A stretch of 64,000 nt of DNA from Betaproteobacteria bacterium UBA1934 (GCA_002337055.1 DDFG01000001.1:457250-521249); one strand, 5' to 3'; positions 15,991 through 23,929 are shown, counted from the stretch's first letter. The notes: generated by a model not told the origin, from the letters alone. A program made the numbers and translations.

Positions 15991-16932
15991 ATGGATTTGC
16001 TGAATGCCATGCAAACGTTTGAAAAGGTTGCGGAACTCGGCAGCTTCAGCCAAGCCGCGCTGGCGTTGGGGTTGCCCAACGCCTCGGTATCGACGCGCGT
16101 TTCGCAATTGGAAGATCGCTTGGGCGTCAAACTGTTTGCGCGCACGACGCGCAGAGTCAGGCTGACCGACGAAGGTGCGGTTTACCTCGAATGGGCGCGG
16201 CGCTTGCTCGCCGAAATCGACGAGGTAGAGGACCGGCTACGCGGGCGCGTTCACAAACCGCGAGGGCGTATCCGCATCGATGTGCCGGCTTCTGCTGGGC
16301 GACACGTCATCGGGCCGGCGCTCCCCGAGTTCTTTCGGCGTTATCCGGACATTACGGTGGACATGGGCTGCACGGATCGTGCCGTTGACCTGATCTCGGA
16401 AGGGGTGGATTGTGTCGTTCGCGGCGGTGCGGTCAGTGACGAAATGCTCGTCGCGCGGCGACTGGGCTGCTATAAGGTCATTACCTGCGCGGCCCCCGGC
16501 TATTTAGCCCGCTTCGGCATCCCCTCATCGCCAGAGGTTTTGGGTGAGCACCGGGCAGTGAACTTCTTTTCCGCCAAGTCAGGAAAGGTATTGCCGCTGG
16601 AGTTCATGCTGAATGGTGAGATGCAGACGGTGCCGATGTCGTCGCAAGTGGGCACCAACGATGCCGACGCATACATGGCGCTAGCGCTGCAAGGGCTGGG
16701 AATCGCCCAGTTCCCGCGAACCCGCACGGTGATGGAAGCTCTTGCGGCAGGGAGGTTGGTGCAAGTGCTCGAGCCCTGGCGGCCCGACGATTTCCAGATG
16801 TTTGTGGTGTACCCCCGCAATCGCCACCTGAGCGCCCGCGTCCGGGCGTTTGTCGATTGGATAGTCGAGGTCTACGCCGAACTCTTCGGAGAGCTGAATG
16901 GCGACATCGCCGGGGCGGCTAGATTGTCGTAA
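15991..16932 (+). CDS. LysR-family transcriptional regulator
   Basis: A 313-residue regulator. The N-terminal helix-turn-helix is standard: MDLLNAMQTFEKVAELGSFS, AALALGLPNASVSTRVSQLEDRLGVKLFARTTRRVRLTDEG. The effector domain follows (GRIRIDVPASAGRHVIGPALPEFFRRYPDI, LGIAQFPRTRTVMEALAAGRLVQVL) and has the wording of the CrgA-like subgroup that controls oxidoreductases. AAGGAATTC precedes the ATG. It faces the SDR-flavoprotein operon and most likely regulates it; the ligand is unknown. Confidence 0.93.
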   Translation: MDLLNAMQTFEKVAELGSFSQAALALGLPNASVSTRVSQLEDRLGVKLFARTTRRVRLTDEGAVYLEWARRLLAEIDEVEDRLRGRVHKPRGRIRIDVPASAGRHVIGPALPEFFRRYPDITVDMGCTDRAVDLISEGVDCVVRGGAVSDEMLVARRLGCYKVITCAAPGYLARFGIPSSPEVLGEHRAVNFFSAKSGKVLPLEFMLNGEMQTVPMSSQVGTNDADAYMALALQGLGIAQFPRTRTVMEALAAGRLVQVLEPWRPDDFQMFVVYPRNRHLSARVRAFVDWIVEVYAELFGELNGDIAGAARLS

Positions 16933-16973
16933 ACGAGCCTCAGGGCGTGCGCTGTTACGTGAACACCAAAAAG

Positions 16974-17003
16974 AAAAAGGCACTTCCGAAGAAGAGCCTT
17001 TTT
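16974..17003 (-). terminator. Intrinsic terminator, probably of the gltX-tRNA operon, now displaced
   Basis: AAAAAGGC and GCCTTTTT form the base of a hairpin with CTTC/GAAG near the tip, and a U-run follows on the minus strand. It lies 8 bp beyond the left copy of the tRNA-Glu 3' end (17012-17029), the spot where a terminator for minus-strand tRNA-Ala-tRNA-Glu would lie before island insertion. It may also end lysR on the plus strand. Confidence 0.75.
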
Positions 17004-17011
17004 GCTGTACT

Positions 17012-17029
17012 TGGCGTCCCCACGGGGAT
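17012..17029. repeat. Left attachment repeat (18 bp)
   Basis: TGGCGTCCCCACGGGGAT, identical to 25477-25494. It is the complement of the 3' end of tRNA-Glu with CCA. Beyond it to the left lies the displaced terminator; to the right, 7 bp away, begins TAACCCCACT, whose inverted copy lies next to the right repeat. Confidence 0.85.
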
Positions 17030-17103
17030 GCGTGCCTAACCCCACTCCAGAGTTGTGTGCAGTGGTGCCGTTCAGGGCCCCACGGAACAGACGGGCGGCG
17101 TGA

Positions 17104-17478
17104 TCATTTGCCGCCGAAATGCGTCGAGCCGAAAAGCCGAACCGCGGACCACATCATCCAGCGTCTCCACGCCGGCACGCCGGCAACGGCAGAGGCTTCT
17201 TTCAGCACGGCATCGGCAACCGGTCTCGGAAGATCACCGGTCACGTAGAGGTAGTCATGCACTACGGCAGCCGGGTGCGCTGTGTCGCCGGTCAGCCAAA
17301 AGGCGATCGGAACGCGCGGCACACTGGCGAAGTCGGTGACGAACCCGGCCGGAACGCTGATGATGCCCGCGATGTCGGACAGGTACACCAACGGTTTCAA
17401 CAGCTTCCAGGCGCCGCGCCCTTCGTTGTCGGTGTCGCTGACTTCCTCGACTTCGAGATTGGTCAGAAAGCGGCTCAT
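17104..17478 (-). CDS. Phage DUF1353-family protein
   Basis: A 124-residue small phage protein of the DUF1353 type. Recognisable wording: VPAGFVTDFASVPR, the HDYLYVTGDLPRPVADAVLKEA segment with a conserved His-Asp, and a C-terminal RRWMMWSAVRLFGSTHFGGK. The fold is thought to be a small alpha/beta domain; molecular role unknown, generally found near lysis or tail genes. Start at 17478 overlaps the previous stop (ATGA), and a GGGGGTGG stretch precedes it. Last gene of the leftward island array. Confidence 0.85.
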   Translation of the reverse strand: MSRFLTNLEVEEVSDTDNEGRGAWKLLKPLVYLSDIAGIISVPAGFVTDFASVPRVPIAFWLTGDTAHPAAVVHDYLYVTGDLPRPVADAVLKEASAVAGVPAWRRWMMWSAVRLFGSTHFGGK

Positions 17479-17807
17479 TGACCACCCCCGGGCGTGGGCT
17501 GAGGAGGGACGGCAGGCGTAGAGACGCCGCCTTGCGTTGCCGGATCGATGGGCGAACCCTTCGGGGGCAGCGTACCATCGGAACGGTAAGCATCCACAAC
17601 ACCGGTCACCGCAGCTTGCAGCATCTGGCCACACTCTGCCAGCGCGGGTTCGGCTGCGATGATCGTATTGATGACCAGACCGGCCTTGGTCAGGCCGGCG
17701 GCCTTGGGCGCCAAAACCTGAGCAGTCAGCACCAGTTGGCCGATGGCCGGAAGCGCGGCATTGATTTTGGCAATTTTCGCCTTGAAGGCGGCGAGATCGA
17801 ACGACAT
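17475..17807 (-). CDS. Phage hypothetical protein with Pro/Gly-rich tail
   Basis: A 110-residue protein without recognised family. It has an N-terminal helix rich in Lys/Ala (FDLAAFKAKIAKINAALPAIGQLVLTAQ), a hydrophobic Ala-rich middle (GLTKAGLVINTIIAAEPAL) and a low-complexity C-terminus (STPAVPPQPTPGGGQ). GAGGAG 7 nt before the ATG at 17807 fixes the start. It overlaps the DUF1353 gene by four bases. Position in the late array suggests a lysis- or virion-accessory protein, but no function can be claimed. Confidence 0.7.
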   Translation of the reverse strand: MSFDLAAFKAKIAKINAALPAIGQLVLTAQVLAPKAAGLTKAGLVINTIIAAEPALAECGQMLQAAVTGVVDAYRSDGTLPPKGSPIDPATQGGVSTPAVPPQPTPGGGQ

Positions 17808-17817
17808 GGTTTTCTCC

Positions 17818-17961
17818 TCAAAATGTGCAGCGAAGTTGCGCATGGGCACCCGTCAAGATGACAGACCCAGCGGGATCGAATCCGACCGTCGGATATGCGG
17901 ATGGACGACAGTCGGCGGGGTGGATCGAGAGAAAAACGACAATGAGCAGGACGGCGATCAT
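17818..17961 (-). CDS. Small exported protein (47 aa), island
   Basis: A short gene supported by its context: its ATG overlaps the stop of the preceding 53-residue membrane protein as ATGA (17958-17961), and its stop lies just before the ribosome-binding site of the next gene. The product starts MIAVLLIVVFLSIHPADCRP, a signal or membrane segment, and continues SAYPTVGFDPAGSVILTG. It may be a spanin-like component of the lysis genes; the Cys has no good lipobox, so lipidation is doubtful. No homologue recognised. Confidence 0.5.
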   Translation of the reverse strand: MIAVLLIVVFLSIHPADCRPSAYPTVGFDPAGSVILTGAHAQLRCTF

Positions 17962-18119
17962 GGCGAGACATTCTTTCCGGCCTGAAACGCCCCGAGCGCG
18001 ATCAAGGCATCGCGGAGTGCCTGCGCGAACGCATCAACTGGCACCATTCCAGTGATGACCAGGCCGCCCCAGGCACAGAACAACAAGGTGCCGGCGAGTA
18101 GTTTTTCGCGGACGCTCAT
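17958..18119 (-). CDS. Small membrane protein, holin-like (53 aa)
   Basis: A 53-residue protein with one hydrophobic helix (LLAGTLLFCAWGGLVITGMV, about residues 8-27) and an amphipathic C-terminal half (FAQALRDALIALGAFQAGKN). It overlaps the HNH gene stop (ATGA at 18116-18119) and the next small gene (ATGA at 17958-17961). Size, membrane helix and position among late genes near the endolysin fit a holin or holin accessory, but holins are too diverse for a firm call. Confidence 0.6.
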   Translation of the reverse strand: MSVREKLLAGTLLFCAWGGLVITGMVPVDAFAQALRDALIALGAFQAGKNVSP

Positions 18120-18475
18120 TCGGCTTCCCCGTTCGGCCGATTGGCGATCTTCTGAGCCAGTGCGGCGGCATCGGCCGCCACGTCCGGGTTGAAGCTGCGG
18201 AAGTTGCCGAGATGACCGATGGCCAGGTGGCAGTTGATCCCGTTCTTCCACGACTCGCAGAGCGTGATGAGGTTGGTGGTATCCAGCTCGAGTTCGGGGT
18301 GCAGGTGAAACGGGTGGATGTGATGCACTTCCAGCTTCTCGATCCCGCCGCAGACCGCGCAGCGCGGGTGCTGGGAGAGAAAGCCCTCGCGCACGGCTGG
18401 CCAGCGCGGCGAGCGAGCGGTCTTGAGCGGGTGCTTGCCCTGGGCGGCATCGGTCAGATGCTTGATGATGCGCAT
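18116..18475 (-). CDS. HNH endonuclease
   Basis: A 119-residue phage HNH nuclease. A zinc-type CAVCGG pair precedes the catalytic motif LEVHHIHPFHLHPELELDTTNLITLCESWKNGINCH, which holds the paired His, the Asn and the second Cys. Such proteins normally work with terminase in DNA packaging and lie next to terS; here the gene sits between endolysin and holin-like genes. The ATG at 18475 overlaps the endolysin stop by one base; a GTG three bases upstream is an alternative start with GTGA overlap. Confidence 0.88.
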   Translation of the reverse strand: MRIIKHLTDAAQGKHPLKTARSPRWPAVREGFLSQHPRCAVCGGIEKLEVHHIHPFHLHPELELDTTNLITLCESWKNGINCHLAIGHLGNFRSFNPDVAADAAALAQKIANRPNGEAE

Positions 18476-19191
18476 CACGCCACCTCGTCTAAGACGGCAC
18501 GAACGGTACTGAGTCTTGCAATGCGGTCTTCGACGCCATTAAGACCGCCATTGATGCGGCGCGTGATTGCAACAAAATCTCCGGCGTCTGCAAGGTCGTT
18601 GAGTCCGTTCGTCTTCCAGAACCACGCCGCTGACATCGCGGCATACTCCGGCATCTCGAGCTTTTCTGGCGAGGCGACGAAATCGACGCCCAGGGCCTCG
18701 CTGACGGCCCGGTAATTCGCCCGCCCGGTGATCTGGATCAGGCCGCGTCCGCGGTACCGGAAGCCATCGCCAGGCTCAATGTTCCCTAGCCCGAGACGCC
18801 CCTCATAACGATTTTGTGCAGGCGTTGGACCCCAGATTTCGCGCAAGTATCGCAACCCGCCGGATTCGTGCCCGATCTGGGCCAGAAAGGCGGCAATCCA
18901 AGCATCGAGCATCGCTTTGTTTTCTGGCCACGCGAAATCGATGCCGGCAGCGCCTCCCCGGATAACGTCCAGACAGGACAGCGCTGAGGCTCGTAGCGGC
19001 GATGTTTTGTCGCCCGCCAGATCCTCAAGCGTGGCGCGAAAACCGCTGGCCGCTGCCCATGCGCTGAACTCGGCGCGCTCGACCATTCCGAGCGCCGTGC
19101 GGCCGGCGCTGACTGTCTGAGCAATCAGCACGTCGTTGCGGCTTGCAAGCAAATCGGGATCAAGCGCAAGAATGTCTTCGCGGATGCTCAT
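18475..19191 (-). CDS. Chimeric phage protein: structural N-terminus fused to GH19-type endolysin
   Basis: A 238-residue protein. Residues 1-103 (SIREDILALDPDLLASRNDV, TALGMVERAEFSAWAAASGF, SPLRASALSCLDVIRGGAAG) read like a separate small phage protein of unknown role. From about residue 104 the sequence is a chitinase-like (GH19) peptidoglycan hydrolase: FLAQIGHESGGLRYL with the catalytic-type Glu, then NRYEGRLGLGNIEPGDGFRYRGRGLIQITGRANYRAVSEALG and AAWFWKTNGLNDLAD. The endolysin lacks its usual first ~45 residues, so an in-frame deletion probably joined two genes. The lytic domain may still be functional. Confidence 0.8.
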   Translation of the reverse strand: MSIREDILALDPDLLASRNDVLIAQTVSAGRTALGMVERAEFSAWAAASGFRATLEDLAGDKTSPLRASALSCLDVIRGGAAGIDFAWPENKAMLDAWIAAFLAQIGHESGGLRYLREIWGPTPAQNRYEGRLGLGNIEPGDGFRYRGRGLIQITGRANYRAVSEALGVDFVASPEKLEMPEYAAMSAAWFWKTNGLNDLADAGDFVAITRRINGGLNGVEDRIARLSTVRAVLDEVA

Positions 19192-19193
19192 GA

Positions 19194-19730
19194 TCAGTTG
19201 CTGTCGAGTTGGAAGGACAATTGCCCTGCCGCGAACGAGATCGTGTAGCCCGATCCGGGCACGCTCAACGAAGCGGTCAGGTTGATGCAGATCCAGCGAT
19301 TGCCGGCTGTCGAGGAATCCATTAAACCGACCGATTGCACGGTTCCCCAAGCTGCCGTCGAGGCCGACCACGTAATCACGCCGTTGTTGCTGGTCGTGGC
19401 ATTGGTGCCCGAGCTGGCGACGGTCGTTCCGGCGCCCTGGGTGCCCGCCCAGTTGGCGAGCGAGGCGGTCACCGCCTGCCTTGCGTAAGCTGTGCCGGTT
19501 GTCGAAACCTCCGTGCCGGCGGCCGAATCGCTGCAAGTGTCGGTGAAAAGCGCAACGTACCACGTCGCCGGGGCGCCAAGGGTCTGCCCGCGGATCAGGG
19601 CGTCGATCACCTTGTTTTCGGCGTAATCGGTCAGAACGCCGGTCGTGCCGGCGGCTTGCGCCGGCAGCGTGATCAGGCTGGTGATGGCCAGGAAAAGCGC
19701 CAAGGTCAGGAATCGCAGGGGGTTTTTCAT
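19194..19730 (-). CDS. Phage-type structural protein with signal peptide
   Basis: A 178-residue protein. It begins KNPLRFLTLALFLAITSLITLPAQAAG, a good Sec signal peptide, unusual for a virion protein. The rest is Thr/Ser/Gly/Ala rich and beta-type (ENKVIDALIRGQTLGAPATWYVALFTDTCSD, SGTNATTSNNGVITWSAS, VGLMDSSTAGNRWICINLTASL) and resembles proteins annotated as phage tail fibre or baseplate-associated. AAGGAAG lies 5 nt before the ATG. Its stop is 2 nt from the following chimeric endolysin start. Function in the host is unknown. Confidence 0.7.
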   Translation of the reverse strand: MKNPLRFLTLALFLAITSLITLPAQAAGTTGVLTDYAENKVIDALIRGQTLGAPATWYVALFTDTCSDSAAGTEVSTTGTAYARQAVTASLANWAGTQGAGTTVASSGTNATTSNNGVITWSASTAAWGTVQSVGLMDSSTAGNRWICINLTASLSVPGSGYTISFAAGQLSFQLDSN

Positions 19731-19821
19731 GTTTCTTCCTTTCTCACATAGTTGTGGCTATACTTGACGAAACCGCACGACGCTTTGGGCGTCAGCTTGG
19801 GGACGTTCGAAAGAGCGAGCA

Positions 19822-21090
19822 TCAAGCAGTGCGGTTTGCCTTTTTGTGGATCGTCACGGGCATTACTTGAGTTCGGCGCGATTCAAAGATCGCCGTGTAA
19901 GTGAAATGCGCGGACGTGTATGTCACCTTGATCCTTGGCGATCCGTTGCGAGCGTTTGGCGGTGTTCCGCGCTCATGTTCTCCGCGCTCAAGAATCCTTG
20001 GCGTAATCGACAGGTCACGATGCGTGATTGGTACTTGCCCGCGAGAGCGCTCTGATTTCCCGCCGTGCTGACGAATCGCATGGATTGTCAGATCATGCGA
20101 CAGCGCAACGCTTTTTCCTTCAATGCTCACCCCAATAGCCGATGCCTTCTGTGCTGCGGTTGCAGAAACCTTGGAAAGATCGTGCGATTGCTGCTTATCA
20201 CCCGGTGAGCGTAACGCTCGCTGCACAAACCCAGATATTCCGCCACCCCCCGACCAGCGGCCGTGCTCGTCGCGCGGCTGATCAGGGTTAAACGCCTTCG
20301 CGAGGCTTTCCTTTTCGTCGATCACCGGCAGGACATTGCAGCGGCAATGCGGATGCAGCGGCACGTCGGCGCCACCCTCGAAGGTGCCGTCGATGGGTGC
20401 CAGCTTGCCGTTCATGTCCTGGCACTCTTCGCAGCAATCGTCGGCGGTCAGCCATTCCTTTTGCTGAACAAGGCCGCTGATCGCCGGCACGCCCTTGAGA
20501 ATCTGTTGATAAGCCGGATCGGGAGGCATCGGCGTGCGCCCGAATTCATCCAGCACGCGCTTGATAGTGGCGCCATCTACCGGTTCCAGAGCGTACAGGC
20601 CATTGCCTAGCGTCATGCGCGGGTACAGCGTCGGCGCGTCGATGACCAGCAAGTCTTCGAGCATCATGCGAAGCCACGTAGACCAATTATGCTCACGGTC
20701 TGGCTTTTTGAAGAACTTGGTCAGTTCCTCACAGCGGTCATCTGGCTTGGCCTTGTCATCCTTCGGCTTGATGTGCCACTGCAACTTCTCCATCTGATCC
20801 TTGCGGGTCTCGATCACCAACCGCAGGATGTCGTAGTTGTCAGCCAGGGCGCGCATCTGGTCGAAGGTGATAGCTTCCCCGGTTCGCGGGCGTGACTGCG
20901 TATTGATGCCAACCGGAAAATCGAACTGACGACCAACTACGGACGGCTTCTGATTTTCAGGCACCATTTCGGGCAGCGGGTCCATCGGACCAAACCAGTC
21001 AGGCGCCTTGCCGGTGACCATCAAGCGAAGGCCGGCGGCCACGCGGGCAACGATGCCCGGCTCAATGGGGGTTTTGATTGGTTGCGTCAT
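19822..21090 (-). CDS. Chimera of phage portal N-terminus, MuF-like C-terminus and PBECR-type nuclease domain
   Basis: A 422-residue protein built from parts of two phage genes. Residues 1-210 match a portal protein (FDFPVGINTQSRPRTGEAIT, MRALADNYDILRLVIETRKDQMEKLQW, WSTWLRMMLEDLLVIDAPTLYPR, MPPDPAYQQILKGVP). Residues about 210-275 match the C-terminus of a MuF/gp7 minor head protein (LTADDCCEECQDMNGKLAPI, PLHPHCRCNVLPV). After a linker (NPDQPRDEHGRWSGGGG), residues 330-422 look like a PBECR-type (Barnase/EndoU/RelE-like) nuclease domain with LTIHAIRQHGGKSERSRGQVPIT and SAHFTYTAIFESRRTQ. The join implies a deletion of roughly a gene length. It overlaps terL by 29 nt. Confidence 0.75.
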   Translation of the reverse strand: MTQPIKTPIEPGIVARVAAGLRLMVTGKAPDWFGPMDPLPEMVPENQKPSVVGRQFDFPVGINTQSRPRTGEAITFDQMRALADNYDILRLVIETRKDQMEKLQWHIKPKDDKAKPDDRCEELTKFFKKPDREHNWSTWLRMMLEDLLVIDAPTLYPRMTLGNGLYALEPVDGATIKRVLDEFGRTPMPPDPAYQQILKGVPAISGLVQQKEWLTADDCCEECQDMNGKLAPIDGTFEGGADVPLHPHCRCNVLPVIDEKESLAKAFNPDQPRDEHGRWSGGGGISGFVQRALRSPGDKQQSHDLSKVSATAAQKASAIGVSIEGKSVALSHDLTIHAIRQHGGKSERSRGQVPITHRDLSITPRILERGEHERGTPPNARNGSPRIKVTYTSAHFTYTAIFESRRTQVMPVTIHKKANRTA

Positions 21091-22534
21091 TGGTCTTTGC
21101 CTGTTGAGCCTGCTGGGCCAGTTGCTGCATGTAATCCAGCATGCCGAAGTTGTTGATGTTCAACTCGTCGAAAGCGTCCGCTCCCGCATCCACCTGATCG
21201 TCGTGGGCGCCATTAGGAAACACCCGCTTTTCGCCGATCAAAGCCGGGTTCCACTCAGCCTTGAGCATCATCACGTTGCCGACATTTACCTGCGCGGCGA
21301 ACGGCTCAGCGCGAGTAATCTTGTCGCCAGATACTGGCTTTGCAGTGACGGTGAACCCAGCCAACAACTTGGTGAAATTGGCTGCCTGAGACTTGCCGGC
21401 TTGTCCTGGATCCTGAGGGATGCGGATTCGCGTTCCGGGTCCATCTCGCCTGGCCGTATTCAACAGCGCTGCCTCGACGGCTTCCGGGCCTCCCCGGAAA
21501 CGAACGATGTCTGCGATGATCCATCGTCCCGTCGGCGTCAATCCGAGCTTGTAGCCGACCGTCCAATCCGGGTCTTTACCCGGTTCCTCGACGCTGGCCG
21601 CGAAGTCCCATCCGCGAACAAAGCGAGTGCCGGCCGGTACCGCATCCACCTCCTCGATCTTGTCCGGCTTGAAAATGTTTCCCTCTGGCGGCGCTGGCGC
21701 CTGCTGGTACTGACCGGCGTAGGTGTAGGGCGCTGCTTGCTGCATGCGTCGCAGCATTTCGATGCTGTGCTTCTCAGGCCATAGCGCGGTGCCGTCGGCC
21801 TGAATGGCCGGAAGGCACACATGCTCCCATTCCTCGCCGTTTCCTCCATCCATCAGCCAGCCAGCCAAGTCCTTTTCATGCAGGCGCTGCATGATCAGGA
21901 TGATCGGCGTGTTCTCGGGGTCGTTCTTGCGAGATTCCAGCGTGTTCTGGAACCACTCGATCACCCCTTGACGGATGACGTCGCTGCGCGCCTCGTCGGC
22001 CTTGTGCGGGTCATCGATGATGATGGCGCCACCGAACCCATCGCGGTGCTTGCCGGCGCCGTAGCCGGTTATCGTTCCGCCCGCACCTGAGGCATAGACG
22101 ATGCCGTCCTTTGACGTCCGCCATTCATGCTTTGCCGCGCTGTCAGGACGAAGCGCGAAGTCGTGAAAAATCTCGCTGTATTCGTCATGCTGGACCATCT
22201 CGCGGATTTGCCAGGAATTATTGCTGGCGAGCTGCGCGGCGTAGCTGGTCAGGATGAATTCCGAATCCGGCGCGTGCCCAAGCGACCACCCGACGAAGTT
22301 GTTGACCAGTTCCGTCTTCGAGTACCGCGGCGGGATGTTGATGATCAGCCGCTTGCACTCTCCACGAAACACCCGCATCAGTGCATCGCAGATGATCCGG
22401 TGACGCCCCAGCAATTCAAGCGCTTTCGCCGAACTGACCGAGAAGCGCAACGGCTGGCAGACCGATGCCGACAAATACCGCGACATCGCCGACAAGTACG
22501 GCCGCCGGCAGACATTGATCGAGCAAGTCGCCAA
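21062..22534 (-). CDS. Phage terminase large subunit, 5'-truncated
   Basis: The recognisable TerL part starts near 22425 (LLGRHRIICDALMRVF) and runs to 21062. ATPase motifs are present (LIINIPPRYSKTELVNNFVG as Walker A region, GGAIIIDDPHKADEA as Walker B, ILIMQRLHEKDLAGWL), and the nuclease domain has RFVRGWDFAAS, DPGQAGKS and GAHDDQVDAGADAFDELN. The first ~40 residues of a normal TerL are missing; upstream of 22425 the frame runs antisense through a fragment of another gene and encodes unrelated Arg/Cys/Ser-rich residues. Packaging activity is doubtful. The nearest in-frame ATG is 22534 or one inside the domain. Confidence 0.8.
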   Translation of the reverse strand: MATCSINVCRRPYLSAMSRYLSASVCQPLRFSVSSAKALELLGRHRIICDALMRVFRGECKRLIINIPPRYSKTELVNNFVGWSLGHAPDSEFILTSYAAQLASNNSWQIREMVQHDEYSEIFHDFALRPDSAAKHEWRTSKDGIVYASGAGGTITGYGAGKHRDGFGGAIIIDDPHKADEARSDVIRQGVIEWFQNTLESRKNDPENTPIILIMQRLHEKDLAGWLMDGGNGEEWEHVCLPAIQADGTALWPEKHSIEMLRRMQQAAPYTYAGQYQQAPAPPEGNIFKPDKIEEVDAVPAGTRFVRGWDFAASVEEPGKDPDWTVGYKLGLTPTGRWIIADIVRFRGGPEAVEAALLNTARRDGPGTRIRIPQDPGQAGKSQAANFTKLLAGFTVTAKPVSGDKITRAEPFAAQVNVGNVMMLKAEWNPALIGEKRVFPNGAHDDQVDAGADAFDELNINNFGMLDYMQQLAQQAQQAKTNDATNQNPH

Positions 22535-23009
22535 GCTGCACCAGGACGTGATGGACTGGACTCAGATCGCCGACGCGCTGTCACCCGATGGCATCCCCGG
22601 CGAACTGCTGGCCGAGGCACTGGAACCGATCAACGAGCGCCTGCGGGAAAACGCCACCATGGCCGAATGGGAGCCTGTCGTGATCCACGCCGACATGCGG
22701 ATCACCTACGGCGACCGGGATTACGCCCTGATCAGCGAGTCAGAGAAATGGCGCACCGACGCCATGATCGCCGAAGCGGTTTCGCACCTGGCCGGCGTCA
22801 AGCTGCTGGTGCTCGATCGCTTCGACGTGCTCGACCTTAAGGGCCGCGAGGATTTGCTGTACTGGCTCGACGGCATGGCGACCGATGGCGACATCGACAC
22901 CGCGCTGATCTTCGGCACGCTCAAGGCACTGCCGGCCCTCAACTTCGCCAACATCGAGGCGCACTGGATCGACAACGGTGTGGCGGGCCGGATGCAGGAG
23001 GCAGCGTGA
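22416..23009 (+). pseudogene. C-terminal fragment of a phage AAA-family ATPase
   Basis: An open frame from the stop at 22401 to 23009 encoding FAELTEKRNGWQTDADKYRD, then IEQVAKLHQDVMDWTQIADA and WEPVVIHADMRITYGDRDYA, LLVLDRFDVLDLKGREDLLYW, ALIFGTLKALP. The LLVLDRFDVLD string is a Walker B element and the coiled-coil part before it fits the C-terminal half of phage recombination-type AAA ATPases. No Walker A and no start codon exist upstream, since the fragment begins at the junction with terL near 22415-22425. It overlaps the HD-hydrolase gene by GTGA. Confidence 0.7.
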
Positions 23010-23539
23010 GACACAACATCCGCCCCGACATCCTGACGGTATCGGGCCACTACTTTGACTTTCTTCAACCTCAAAACAGCACGTTTGGAATAGAAGACGT
23101 GGCGCATGCGCTCTCGCACGTCTGCCGCTTCGCTGGACACACGCGCTGTTTCTACTCGGTGGCCCAGCACTCAGTAATGGTTTCCAGAATCGTGCCGCCG
23201 GCCGACGCTTTGGCAGGTCTGTTGCACGACGCAGCCGAGGCATTCATCGGCGACGTTTCTCGGCCCCTCAAACAGCTATTGCCGGACTACAAGGAAATCG
23301 AAAAGCGGGTAGAGGCGGCGGTCTTCTCGTACTTCGAGATTGACTCAATGCCGGCGTCGGTGAAAGAGGCCGACATCATCATGCTGGCTACCGAGCAGCG
23401 CGACCTGATGGCACCGCATGATGACGAATGGTCTCTGATCTCAAAGGTGACGCCACTCACCGATTGGATCGTTCCATTGACCCCGTCCTGCCTGCGGCCA
23501 TGCAGGTGGAGGGATGGAAATTCGGCGACAGCCCAATAA
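23006..23539 (+). CDS. HD-domain nucleotide phosphohydrolase (phage YfbR-like)
   Basis: A 177-residue metal-dependent HD protein starting with GTG that overlaps the previous stop as GTGA. Metal-ligand motifs: RFAGHTRCFYSVAQHSVMVS (His), ALAGLLHDAAEAFIGDVSRP (HD) and the final Asp in VKEADIIMLATEQRDLM. YfbR-type enzymes hydrolyse dNMPs; phage members are common in early regions. The last ~30 residues (LTPSCLRPCRWRDGNSATAQ) look unlike the family and a second frame ending at 23613 (QVEGWKFGDSPITSSDD) may hold a small separate gene or the original tail. Confidence 0.82.
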   Translation: MRHNIRPDILTVSGHYFDFLQPQNSTFGIEDVAHALSHVCRFAGHTRCFYSVAQHSVMVSRIVPPADALAGLLHDAAEAFIGDVSRPLKQLLPDYKEIEKRVEAAVFSYFEIDSMPASVKEADIIMLATEQRDLMAPHDDEWSLISKVTPLTDWIVPLTPSCLRPCRWRDGNSATAQ

Positions 23540-23609
23540 CCTCGTCTGACGACAGAATCAAACTCGCTGTTGTGTGGGCCAGAAAAGCACTGAAAGAACG
23601 GCCGCTGAT

Positions 23610-23927
23610 ATGAACTTCGCCCAATACCTAGCAACCCCCGTCAAACCGCTTTTCGATCCTCAAGAATCGACCGGAAAAAAACGTGTCGTGACCAGCCGAA
23701 TGCGGGCCGCCGCCACCAGGCGCGAGGCGGAAGACAAGCAATACCGTGAGGCCATCGCAGAACTCGGCGGCAGGGTGACCAATGCGGACATCTCGAAACA
23801 CACGGGGATCTCGCTCAAGACCGTGACGGCGAAGATGCGCGACCTCGCCCAGCGCAAGATGGTTGTCCGCTATGGCACGCTCGTTGTACGCGGCGGCAAG
23901 GCCGCGATTTGGAAGTGGGCGAATTGA
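23610..23927 (+). CDS. Small winged-helix DNA-binding protein, island
   Basis: A 105-residue basic protein. The second half is a MarR/LexA-like winged helix: IAELGGRVTNADISKHTGISLKTVTAKMRDLAQRKMVVRYG. The N-terminal half (FAQYLATPVKPLFDPQESTG) is probably flexible. The ATG overlaps the stop of a short upstream frame as ATGA. It could be the island's regulator or a replication-initiation accessory; no repressor-like gene is otherwise present. Confidence 0.65.
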   Translation: MNFAQYLATPVKPLFDPQESTGKKRVVTSRMRAAATRREAEDKQYREAIAELGGRVTNADISKHTGISLKTVTAKMRDLAQRKMVVRYGTLVVRGGKAAIWKWAN

Positions 23928-23929
23928 CT

